The position numbers were made by a program, and so were the translations under genes. DNA of 34,579 bases from Deltaproteobacteria bacterium (lineage in GTDB: Bacteria; Myxococcota; B64-G9), in the NCBI GenBank assembly GCA_019307065.1, contig JAFDKH010000030.1, positions 1 to 34,579 on the forward strand, in the 5' to 3' direction. Each line of letters begins with the position of its first letter. The first letter of the stretch is position 1. Shown here in pieces: positions 16,805 through 23,940 of the stretch. A model generated the notes under the pieces. That model saw nothing but the letters and a program-made list of their open reading frames with translations. It ran no database searches and was not told where the DNA came from.

Positions 16805-16834
16805 ATCCTATGTAGTTTAGCTTGGGTCTGTCAA
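16805..16834 (-). promoter_or_regulatory. Sigma70-like promoter of the PilZ operon
   Basis: A perfect TTGACA (16829-16834, minus strand) is followed after 18 nt by TAGGAT (16805-16810), about 40 nt before the PilZ start codon. Confidence 0.5.
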
Positions 16835-17030
16835 CGAGACATGCTGATTGTTTTCCGGGCAAGAGCAGTCAGCCGCATGGTTTTTCGAAAATTAATGTCC
16901 GTTTCAGGCGGTGCCCATCAGTCTATAGAGATGTAGATTAATTGCCGGATGCGGTACGGGATCGAGCCATGAGCGGGACGGGCCCCAGCTCTTTTTCGAT
17001 CTCGTAACCGCAGCCTGGCAAGTTGTTGTT

Positions 17031-19553
17031 TTACTTCAATGAAAGTTGCAACCCGGTGGGCGCTGCCGGCTCGATCTGATCAGGACTCGTGTAGATGGCG
17101 GTACTTTCGATGACCCCCTGGGCGTTGCGGTACAAACTGCCCGGAATGAAAAAATCAATCTCGCCGCGTAATCCGTGCCAGGGAAAATAAACAAGCTTGA
17201 CCAGGTTGCCTCCGTCGCGAAGTTCGATACCCGGTTCTTCGTTGGTGATTATCTGGTAGCTGCCGGCCTGCTGGCTGACGCTTGCGATTGTGTAGCCTTC
17301 AGTTCGGCCGTCGGGTAAAGTCAGCAAGATTGTCTTGCCGGCGAGCCGGCCATCGGTCGGTAAGGAGCTAGCGGTCAAGAAGCCGTTAAATGGGTCTCCC
17401 TTTTTGACTCTCATGATGTCGTCTATCTGTCCACGCCAGGAGAAATCGCCGCTGGTCGCGGCAATGTCCACTTCAGCGATGGAAATCGAGCTGCCTTCGG
17501 CCAGAAAAACCCACATAAGATCTGCTCCGGATTTGGCTATGTGAGCGAGCCTGCCCCTGAAAGCGAGTCCTTCGGCCGCGATGCTGTGCTCAGGATAAGG
17601 CGGCTGATCGAGCGTTGCCGCAAAATAGTCGACTCGTCCACCGGCCAACTCGATTTTAATAATCACGGCAGATTCTGCCCGGCCGTCGTATTGCAAAGCA
17701 GTTACGTTTTGTACCTTGGGGTTTTGTGTATAAGGTTCGTGCACGGCCACGAACAGGTTGTCGCCGCCGCCTCTGCGGACATCAAGGAAAGTGGCCTGGC
17801 CGTCTCGGCGCATGGCTGGTGCCCTGCCGGTACTTATCTCGGTGGCGGCTTGTCCCAGCATTGTGGTTCTCACTTTTGTGCCGTTGGCCAGGCTGAACTC
17901 ACTGGTCCAATTCGCGGCGCTAGTTACTGTCTGTTGAAGATCCAGATAGTCATAACGCTGGCCACTGATGGGGTTGAGGCTTAGATCGGTCCAGAAACCG
18001 TAGTCTTCGCCCAGGTTGCCGTGCAGCATCCAGTCGTGAGTCTGGCCGCCTTTTACTCTGAAAACATCAATCAAGTACAAATCGGTTGCTTCGATTTCCA
18101 CCAGGACCAGTGTCCGGCGATAAAGTGCCAGGCCGATATCAGCATAGGAATTTTCGCCGTCGGCTTCGACTACCTGCAAGTTGGGATGAGTTGTGTCCCA
18201 AAGTCTGAGATCGCCGAAGTTCTTTGTGTTGCCATGTCCCATATCCTGGTAGGTGAAGAAGCCGACATTGTCTACGGCGTCGTCCTGACTGAGTTCGAAT
18301 TGACCGTCGAAACGATTTCTTTGGTTGGTTTCATCGACTACGACCGTATTATGGCCGGCGGTCGAAGCATTCCAGGGACGGTTGCCGAAGTTTTTGTAGT
18401 CGCCCTCGCTTATCAGTTCGGCGCCTAAGGCCCACAGGACGATGTTGAGACAATCGGCGTGTTCGTGCCCATCGGTTCCGCCGAAATGCAGATGGGCCTG
18501 GACTTGCTCGCTGTCGGAAAAGCGACCCAGGACGGCGTGGCGCATTCCAAAATAACAGTAGGGCTCACTCGTGTCGTTAGCGGAATACCAGGAACGTTTG
18601 TCGGCGTGCGAGTCGTGCAGGGCCAGCAGGTAGTCGTTGGGCAGGGTCAGATGATCCATGGCGGTCCGGATCCGATCACAGGTCGGTTCGATGCCTTGCA
18701 AAACCACCAGGTCGTCGAAACGAGAACCGTCGTCAGGATGACTGTAGCCGGGAGGATCGCTATAGCCCGCCAGATCTTCGGGCAAAGTGCGAATCACCCT
18801 GCCGGTAATTTGTTCGTGATAAGCCGGAGAAGTCTCCGACCAGACGCCGTCCCTGAAGTAGACTGTCGTTGGAAAATTACGCAGCCAGCCGACTACCAGA
18901 TGGATGTAGTCAGGTTCGCAGATCCGTCCGAACGGAATGATGCCGTTGATCCGATTGCCACCCATGTTGCCGTAGGCGTAAACACCGTTTTGGTGCCTGA
19001 GATTCAAGTCAACCATATAGCGTAGCAAATCGTCTTCGATAAGTAGTTTGACGTCGCGGCCAGTGGCTGTACTGCGCCGCTCGATAGCACCGCTTCCGGC
19101 GATGAAATCGTAGGCCAACGGAATTTCGACGCAGGTTTCAAGATCCTGGTGGAACCAGATGCCCCACAGACCGCCGTTGTCCCAGGCACCCCAGTTGACT
19201 TCATCCAGTGGGACCTGAGTTACTCCGTCTCTTTCCAGCAACGGCCAATTCGGAACCACTTCGGCGAAACGTTCGAGGAGAATGACGGCATTGTCAGCGT
19301 AGGCGTCGCTGCCGGTTTTTACATACAGGCGAGCCATGTCGTAGGCGACCTGTTTCATTGTAAGGTTGGTTCCCCGGCCACCTTCTTCGGTGATCAAGGC
19401 GCACAGTTCGGCCTCACTCATGCTCATGTAGTCAGCCACGACGCTCTCGTCGATGTTGGTATCGGCCAGGTAGACCGGGTGGCTGATTTCCCAGGCGGCC
19501 ACCTGCGCGGCCAAGAGCATCAACAAGCTAAAGATGCCGGCTAGCTTCTTCAT
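17031..19553 (-). CDS. Secreted heparinase II/III-like polysaccharide lyase
   Basis: This 840-residue exported enzyme probably cleaves uronate-containing polysaccharide by beta-elimination. The start is ATG 19553, with GGAG (19560-19563) 6 nt upstream and a clear signal peptide (MKKLAGIFSLLMLLAAQVAA). This beats the ATG at 19565, which lies upstream of that site. An alginate-lyase-like helical toroid follows (YGNMGGNRINGIIPF, SPAYHEQITGRV). Next is the heparinase II/III-type beta-sandwich region with HFGGTDGHEHADCLN and TAGHNTVVVDE (about 350-405). The C-terminus PAAPTGLQLSLK looks like the first strand of an FN3 domain that stops abruptly. Exact substrate (alginate, heparinoid, other) is undetermined. 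A promoter candidate lies just upstream. Confidence 0.87.
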   Translation of the reverse strand: MKKLAGIFSLLMLLAAQVAAWEISHPVYLADTNIDESVVADYMSMSEAELCALITEEGGRGTNLTMKQVAYDMARLYVKTGSDAYADNAVILLERFAEVVPNWPLLERDGVTQVPLDEVNWGAWDNGGLWGIWFHQDLETCVEIPLAYDFIAGSGAIERRSTATGRDVKLLIEDDLLRYMVDLNLRHQNGVYAYGNMGGNRINGIIPFGRICEPDYIHLVVGWLRNFPTTVYFRDGVWSETSPAYHEQITGRVIRTLPEDLAGYSDPPGYSHPDDGSRFDDLVVLQGIEPTCDRIRTAMDHLTLPNDYLLALHDSHADKRSWYSANDTSEPYCYFGMRHAVLGRFSDSEQVQAHLHFGGTDGHEHADCLNIVLWALGAELISEGDYKNFGNRPWNASTAGHNTVVVDETNQRNRFDGQFELSQDDAVDNVGFFTYQDMGHGNTKNFGDLRLWDTTHPNLQVVEADGENSYADIGLALYRRTLVLVEIEATDLYLIDVFRVKGGQTHDWMLHGNLGEDYGFWTDLSLNPISGQRYDYLDLQQTVTSAANWTSEFSLANGTKVRTTMLGQAATEISTGRAPAMRRDGQATFLDVRRGGGDNLFVAVHEPYTQNPKVQNVTALQYDGRAESAVIIKIELAGGRVDYFAATLDQPPYPEHSIAAEGLAFRGRLAHIAKSGADLMWVFLAEGSSISIAEVDIAATSGDFSWRGQIDDIMRVKKGDPFNGFLTASSLPTDGRLAGKTILLTLPDGRTEGYTIASVSQQAGSYQIITNEEPGIELRDGGNLVKLVYFPWHGLRGEIDFFIPGSLYRNAQGVIESTAIYTSPDQIEPAAPTGLQLSLK

Positions 19554-19571
19554 TCTGGACTCCATTAAGAA

Positions 19572-19601
19572 ACTCTAAACCGGATTCACTGCTGTTGCCA
19601 A
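19572..19601 (-). promoter_or_regulatory. Candidate promoter of the heparinase-like gene
   Basis: On the minus strand TTGGCA (19596-19601) and TAGAGT (19572-19577) are 18 nt apart, ending about 20 nt before the start codon. The match is fair and found by eye. Confidence 0.35.
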
Positions 19602-19713
19602 GCAAGAGATCCTGGTATCCGTGCATGGCAGTTCTTTTCCTTGTTTTGTTTTGACTTATTTTCTGACTTCGCTCAATCTTGAAGACAACTGGATCTGGAT
19701 GAGGGGTTACAGA

Positions 19714-20721
19714 ATGACAAATAAGCTTCGGAGTGTTGTCCTGCTGGTTGCAGTCTTGATGCTGCAAAGCTTGTGCGCCTGGGGCCAGGCCAGGCCTAAG
19801 ACCGCCAGAAGGCTTTACTTCGTCAACCTGCAAAAAGCACTGCTCGAGACAAGGGAAGGCAAACATGCTCAGGCCGCCCTGCGTAAGCTGTTCAAGCAAA
19901 AACAGGCCGAGGTGGAACTGATTTTCAAAAAGCTTGAAAAGCTCAAGCTGGCGGTCGAGAAATCGGCCGATCCGGCTTTGCGCAGCCGTCTGGAACAAGA
20001 ACAGAAATCGCTGCAAGAGACATTTGTCGAAAAGCAAAAGATGCTCAACGCCAGTTCGGAGCGAACCAGCCAGTTGCTGGCCGAGCGCCTGCAGGCTTTC
20101 GTCAAGAAGGCCAACGCTTCACTGTCTGGTAGCACGATCGTCGACGATCGGGACCACCGGCCGCTGGAGGCTTTGCCGGATTGCGATCTGACCGAGTGGT
20201 TGATCAAGTCTTACGACAGCCAGATAGTCCGGGCGCTACCCGTTCGCCCGGGCTGCTGGTTCGATGTTCTTTTGTTTGTCGATCAGAAGGCGGTTCTGGA
20301 GCGATCTCAGCTGGGCCAGGTCGCTAAAATTGTTGTTCAAAAGAAACACAAGGAGTTTCAGGCCGAACTCGACCGGCGAACTGAAAAAGTCAAACAGCTG
20401 ACCGCGGCCGGTAAACAAGAGCAGGTTCAGGCTGAAACTCTTCGGCTGCACAGTCAATATACCCAGTTTCATCGGGATTTGGCCCGCGCGGAAACCGAGG
20501 CATTGTTGCGATTTCAAGACGAGTTAACTAAGAGCTTGAGCCAGGCGATCGCCGGGTACCAGCGAGTGCTCTTTCTAACTCATGGAGAAAAACCTATTGC
20601 CGAAAAACTAGGGCCGCACTGCGAAGTAACCGAGTGGGTGATAAGCTATCTAAACGAACAGGCTTCTCGTGCCGATCTTGCAACGGTCTGTCCCGCGCTT
20701 GGCAGCCCGGGGGGAAAATAA
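19714..20721 (+). CDS. Tandem OmpH/Skp-like periplasmic protein
   Basis: The start is ATG 19714 (335 aa): GAGGGG lies 7 nt upstream and a signal peptide follows (SVVLLVAVLMLQSLCAWGQA). Upstream in-frame ATGs (19621, 19699) precede this site. The mature protein has two copies of an OmpH-like unit. Each starts with a strand (RRLYFVNLQKALLET; FDVLLFVDQKAVLER) and continues with a long charged coiled coil (KQKQAEVELIFKKLEKLK; KKHKEFQAELDRRTEKVK). Each ends with a Cys-containing strand-helix (CDLTEWLIKSYDSQ; CEVTEWVISYLNEQ). Ordinary Skp is about 160 residues with one copy and trimerises to hold unfolded outer-membrane proteins. Here a fused dimer is likely. The two conserved Cys might pair. Confidence 0.8.
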   Translation: MTNKLRSVVLLVAVLMLQSLCAWGQARPKTARRLYFVNLQKALLETREGKHAQAALRKLFKQKQAEVELIFKKLEKLKLAVEKSADPALRSRLEQEQKSLQETFVEKQKMLNASSERTSQLLAERLQAFVKKANASLSGSTIVDDRDHRPLEALPDCDLTEWLIKSYDSQIVRALPVRPGCWFDVLLFVDQKAVLERSQLGQVAKIVVQKKHKEFQAELDRRTEKVKQLTAAGKQEQVQAETLRLHSQYTQFHRDLARAETEALLRFQDELTKSLSQAIAGYQRVLFLTHGEKPIAEKLGPHCEVTEWVISYLNEQASRADLATVCPALGSPGGK

Positions 20722-20732
20722 TCGGACAACTC

Positions 20733-20761
20733 TCGATAATCGGCTCAATTCGCGCTAAAAT
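20733..20761 (+). promoter_or_regulatory. Promoter with very short leader for the 281-residue protein
   Basis: TCGATA (20733-20738), a 17-nt spacer and TAAAAT (20756-20761) place transcription start near 20768, five nt before ATG 20773. No Shine-Dalgarno is present. Confidence 0.4.
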
Positions 20762-20772
20762 CATTTATTGTT

Positions 20773-21618
20773 ATGGGTATATTCAAAAGACTGTTTTCGA
20801 GTCGGCTTAGTTTCATAAGAAGCGGGTTCAACGAAACCCTGAGCTTGTCGGTTGGACAGGGCTGCCAGGTTGGTAGTCTCATGATCCACCTGACAAAAGA
20901 AGAGAACCCCGAAAGACGAAAAGAGCAAAAGGCGGTCGTCCGCCTGGATGACAAAGAACAGCAAGTTGAGTTGTCCGCCTTTCCGCTCAAAGTCGGCCGT
21001 TATCAAATTAAGTTGGTTAAGACCGACAAAAAGAGCTCGTCTTTTGTTGTTAGTGAAGTACCTTGTCGCGACACGGATTTCAAAAAGATCGAAAGCAACT
21101 CATCGAGCAGTTCGATTTGCACGCCGATCATTACCGAGCCCGACTGGCACGGCATAGCAATCAACGCTCCGGGCGAGATACACTACAAACATTCACTCGA
21201 TACGGATTACATTGACCGCGATTACGTAATTCGCAAAGAGCCCAAGGTGATCATCGCCGGGACCTACACCTACGAGTGTGCCAAGCTTGGTCGGGAGAAA
21301 TTCACTCGCGACGGCCACCCTCTTTTAATGATTAAAAACACTGCGACTGACCAAGCCTGGGGCCAAACCATCCAGGAAATTGAGCGCGGTTACATTCATC
21401 ATGTCCTGGGCATGAACGTCAGCTACGACGACCGCGACTTCCACATTGACAACGAAGACGACGAGTCCGGCACCACGAAACCCACATCGGTCGGCGGCTG
21501 GTTCAACGCCGACATCGGCATGCACTTGGAACGCCCCAGCGAGCCGGTTGATTATGAAGTCTATATCGAATACGGGCCGTATCGTTCCAATACTGTTAAA
21601 ATCACTGTCCACCCCTAG
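20773..21618 (+). CDS. Hypothetical protein, unrecognised family
   Basis: I do not recognise this 281-residue protein. There is no signal peptide or clear membrane segment. Residues 1-100 are basic and beta-prone (LSLSVGQGCQVGSLMIHL, RYQIKLVKTDKKSSSFVV). A Ser-rich linker (about 108-115, NSSSSS) leads to an acidic, Tyr/His/Asp-rich second half (IDRDYVIRKEPKVIIAGTYTY, YDDRDFHIDNEDDE). It ends with a beta-like segment (VDYEVYIEYGPYRSNTVKITV). The first 40 codons use AGA and ATA, rare elsewhere in the window, while the second half has local codon use; the gene may be a mosaic. It starts 51 nt after the OmpH-like gene but seems to have its own promoter. Confidence 0.7.
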   Translation: MGIFKRLFSSRLSFIRSGFNETLSLSVGQGCQVGSLMIHLTKEENPERRKEQKAVVRLDDKEQQVELSAFPLKVGRYQIKLVKTDKKSSSFVVSEVPCRDTDFKKIESNSSSSSICTPIITEPDWHGIAINAPGEIHYKHSLDTDYIDRDYVIRKEPKVIIAGTYTYECAKLGREKFTRDGHPLLMIKNTATDQAWGQTIQEIERGYIHHVLGMNVSYDDRDFHIDNEDDESGTTKPTSVGGWFNADIGMHLERPSEPVDYEVYIEYGPYRSNTVKITVHP

Positions 21619-21644
21619 CTCGGTCGGGGCAGCCTCTTGTTTTT

Positions 21645-22094
21645 TCATCCCCCGCGCGGGAGGCTATCCGGCTCGTGCTTGAATGGATTGACAATCCTCA
21701 CCGCACCGATCTGTTGGCCGTCTTGCAGATCTTCGGTGAGAAGTGTGTTGCAGCCAGTCGCTTGCGCCGCGGCGATGATCAGGCTGTCCCAGTAGGACAG
21801 GTTGAAGCTGCGTTCGATGTTCCAAGCTTCTTCGATAAGTCCTGGAGTCAAAGGCAAGGGCTGCCAGGTCATGAAGTCTCGGACTTCGTCCCGGGCTTCA
21901 TGATGGCTCAAACCAGGTTTGAGCTTGTGGGTGACCACAGTGTAGAACTCGTTGAGCACCTGAACGCTGAGCCGGCCGGACTTGTTTTTCCACAGGGATC
22001 GGATCCATTTTTCGGCTTGCTTTTGTTTACTGCCGGCGGCGAGGTCTCTGCGATAGACGAGAATGTTGGTGTCAACGAAGATCAGATCGATCAT
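21645..22094 (-). CDS. vapC: PIN-domain ribonuclease toxin (VapC family)
   Basis: This 149-residue PIN domain has the acidic active-site set: D8 (FVDTNIL), E49 (VLNEFY), D103 (YWDSLII) and D122/D125 (TEDLQDG). VapC toxins are Mg-dependent RNases that cut tRNA or rRNA until bound by antitoxin. The ATG at 22094 lies 23 nt inside the 3' end of the antitoxin gene, the usual tight overlap of such pairs. A GGAAG element is upstream. The acidic residues are all present, so the enzyme is probably active. The RNA target is unknown. Confidence 0.92.
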   Translation of the reverse strand: MIDLIFVDTNILVYRRDLAAGSKQKQAEKWIRSLWKNKSGRLSVQVLNEFYTVVTHKLKPGLSHHEARDEVRDFMTWQPLPLTPGLIEEAWNIERSFNLSYWDSLIIAAAQATGCNTLLTEDLQDGQQIGAVRIVNPFKHEPDSLPRGG

Positions 22095-22311
22095 GGATAT
22101 CTTCCCGGCCGGGATAGGGCTGGTTCGAGCTGATGTCTATAGGCTGCTTGGCGAGGTTTTTTTTCATGGCCCGAGCGTATTCCCGCGCTCGATTCATGTG
22201 TTCTTCGATTAGCTCGCGGATGTACTTGGACACACTCATATCTTTTTCTGCTGCCTTGATGCGAACCCAGCGGGCGAGTTTCTCTTCCATTGATATGGTG
22301 ACGTTTTTCAT
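22072..22311 (-). CDS. vapB: Ribbon-helix-helix antitoxin (VapB/CopG-like)
   Basis: This 79-residue protein starts with the RHH pattern: strand KNVTISM, helix EEKLARWVRIKAAEKDM, then SVSKYIRELIEEHMNRA. The C-terminal tail (about 45-79) is basic then acidic, as in toxin-neutralising tails. RHH antitoxins bind both the toxin and their own promoter. The strong promoter overlapping the start is the natural operator. There is no Shine-Dalgarno, and the -10 element predicts transcription starting on the A of the ATG. Confidence 0.87.
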   Translation of the reverse strand: MKNVTISMEEKLARWVRIKAAEKDMSVSKYIRELIEEHMNRAREYARAMKKNLAKQPIDISSNQPYPGREDIHDRSDLR

Positions 22312-22317
22312 ATCACT

Positions 22318-22346
22318 ATTTTAACAAGTCACTGGTTTCGTGTCAA
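22318..22346 (-). promoter_or_regulatory. Near-consensus promoter of the toxin-antitoxin operon
   Basis: On the minus strand TTGACA (22341-22346), a 17-nt spacer and TAAAAT (22318-22323) form a near-perfect sigma70-type promoter. The base seven nt past the -10 is 22311, the A of the antitoxin ATG, so the mRNA would be leaderless. Confidence 0.7.
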
Positions 22347-22386
22347 CTACCTATCAGATAATATTCTTGAATAACCAATAATTATA

Positions 22387-22713
22387 TCATTCATAAGACT
22401 TCGTAGTGTTGTTTTTGAGAAAAGTTATTTGCGCAAAAAGCGCCGTGCGCCAAAATGGTATAAATTCAGATAACTGGTGTGATATTAGATGCTTAGATTT
22501 TGTGCGCAAATAAGGTGCTACTTCTCCGGCCCGAGGTGTTTTTCCAGGTATTTCTTCCGCGATGAACTGCGTGCCGTTACCCTGCATGGCCAACTGCCTA
22601 AAGGCCAGGATATACCGGTCGAGTAGAGCGTGGGCTTCGGGGTAGCTCTCCTTGGTCTTTTCGGAGCAGGACAAGGAGAACAGAACAAGTGCAACGGCGG
22701 CAAGTCGGATCAT
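22387..22713 (-). CDS. Small lipoprotein, probably frameshifted
   Basis: The frame opens with a lipoprotein-like signal (MIRLAAVALVLFSLSC) after AGGAG, then a helical stretch (EAHALLDRYILAFRQLAMQG). Codon third positions are G/C-rich up to about 22565 and then turn A/T-rich in this frame (GAA GAA ATA CCT GGA AAA ACA). From the same point the +1 frame becomes G/C-rich at third positions and reads RKKYLEKHLGPEK before a TAG at 22518-22520. The likely intact product is thus about 65 residues ending at 22518, and the tail down to 22387 is probably not native. The cause could be a mutation or a sequence error. The family is not recognised. Confidence 0.5.
   Translation of the reverse strand: MIRLAAVALVLFSLSCSEKTKESYPEAHALLDRYILAFRQLAMQGNGTQFIAEEIPGKTPRAGEVAPYLRTKSKHLISHQLSEFIPFWRTALFAQITFLKNNTTKSYE
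22425..22513. repeat. 89-nt element bounded by 11-nt inverted repeats
   Basis: TTATTTGCGCA (22425-22435) is perfectly inverted at TGCGCAAATAA (22503-22513), with A-rich and T-rich inner flanks that also match if one base is bulged. A third related copy, GTGCGCCAAAA, lies near 22445-22455. The first arm contains the self-palindrome TTTGCGCAAA (22428-22437). It may be a set of protein-binding sites or a tiny inverted-repeat element. Confidence 0.4.
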
Positions 22714-22830
22714 GAATCTCCTCTAAAAGCGGCAACTACTACACTTTTTTGTTTACAGCAAAAGTATTTATTGCAGCAAGCTTATTCTGACCTTGACAGC
22801 GGCAGCCGGCCATGCGATGTGGGAAACCCA

Positions 22831-23940
22831 ATGGACTACCGGACAGCTACTCTGGTGCTGGAAGACGGGCGAACCTTCCGGGGCATTGGTTTCGGAGCTA
22901 GCGGACAAGTCTTCGGCGAAGTTGTCTTCAATACATCGATGACCGGTTATCAGGAGATAACTTCTGATCCGTCCTACTGTGGACAAATCGTCACTTTTAC
23001 TGCACCTCAAATAGGCAACTACGGGGTATGCGACCTGGACGACCAGGCCGCCCGCCCGGCCCTGTCAGGGGTCGTGATTCGCGAACTTTCGTTGATTGAT
23101 TCCAACTATCGCTCGCAGGGCTCGTACGCTAACTGGTTGGCCGAAAGAAACATAGTCGCAATCAGCGAAGTTGATACCCGGGCTTTAACCAGGCATCTGC
23201 GTGAACTGGGTGCCATGCGGGCCGGAATTTTCACTCAAGAACCTAAAGGGTTTGACCCGCTCGAGAAAGTCAGGGAGTCGCCTGTTTTAGAAGGCCGCAA
23301 TCTGACCGGGCAGGTGACCACAAAAGAACCGTATATTTATCCGGCCCAAGGCAAGCAGACCCACCGGGTGGCCCTGGTCGATTTCGGTGTGAAGCGCGGC
23401 ATTCTTAATAGCCTGGCTCAACTGGGGCTCGAGGTCGAAGTCCTGCCCGCTGAAACCTCGGCCGCTGCAATTTTAGGGCTGGGAGTCGAGGGCCTTGTGC
23501 TCTCCAATGGGCCAGGCGATCCAGCCGCGGTGACCAAGGGTATCGAAACTGCACGAAGTCTAATAGGGCGGTTGCCTATTTTAGGGATTTGCTTAGGCCA
23601 CCAGATCCTCGGCTTGGCCCTGGGAGCCAAGACCTACAAGTTGAGTTTCGGGCACCACGGCGGCAATCACCCCGTTCAGGACGTCAAGAGCGGTGAAGTC
23701 TGGATCACTGCTCAAAACCATGGATTTGCGATCGATCCGGCCAGCCTGGCAGGCCAAGATCTTGAAGTTACCCATATTAGCCTCTACGACAAAACTCTCG
23801 AAGGCTTCGTATCAGACCGGCAAAACATCATCGCCATGCAGTTTCATCCCGAAGCTTGTCCCGGTCCGTCGGATGCTGTCTCAGTCTTTACGCGGTTCGT
23901 ATCGTTGATAGAACGGAGTACCTCGCATGCCCCGGCGTGA
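22831..23940 (+). CDS. carA: Carbamoyl-phosphate synthase small subunit
   Basis: This is the glutaminase subunit that releases ammonia for carbamoyl phosphate (arginine and pyrimidine synthesis). The start is ATG 22831 (369 aa), where CarA homology begins ([20 protein letters not shown]). An in-frame ATG at 22630 would extend into the divergent gene. The N-terminal domain has [11 protein letters not shown] and DPSYCGQIV. The class I amidotransferase domain has the triad C254 (GICLGHQ), H339 and E341 (QFHPEA). The gene overlaps carB by 14 nt. The Shine-Dalgarno is weak (GGGAA). No PyrR site or ARG box is evident by eye in the 117-nt upstream gap. Confidence 0.97.
   Translation: MDYRTATLVLEDGRTFRGIGFGASGQVFGEVVFNTSMTGYQEITSDPSYCGQIVTFTAPQIGNYGVCDLDDQAARPALSGVVIRELSLIDSNYRSQGSYANWLAERNIVAISEVDTRALTRHLRELGAMRAGIFTQEPKGFDPLEKVRESPVLEGRNLTGQVTTKEPYIYPAQGKQTHRVALVDFGVKRGILNSLAQLGLEVEVLPAETSAAAILGLGVEGLVLSNGPGDPAAVTKGIETARSLIGRLPILGICLGHQILGLALGAKTYKLSFGHHGGNHPVQDVKSGEVWITAQNHGFAIDPASLAGQDLEVTHISLYDKTLEGFVSDRQNIIAMQFHPEACPGPSDAVSVFTRFVSLIERSTSHAPA

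Noticed and set aside
16971..16996. Hairpin GAGC...GCTC followed by TTTTT on the plus strand, like a terminator
   Set aside because: No plus-strand gene ends upstream of it; both flanking genes read minus. It could at most stop antisense transcription.
21611..21646. CCCC...GGGG hairpin and a T-run after the 281-residue gene
   Set aside because: The stem is only 4 bp with a long loop and the T-run is about 10 nt away, so it does not meet a terminator pattern.
22793..22824. TTGACA upstream of carA as a promoter
   Set aside because: No acceptable -10 hexamer lies at 15-19 nt; the real carAB promoter could not be placed by eye.
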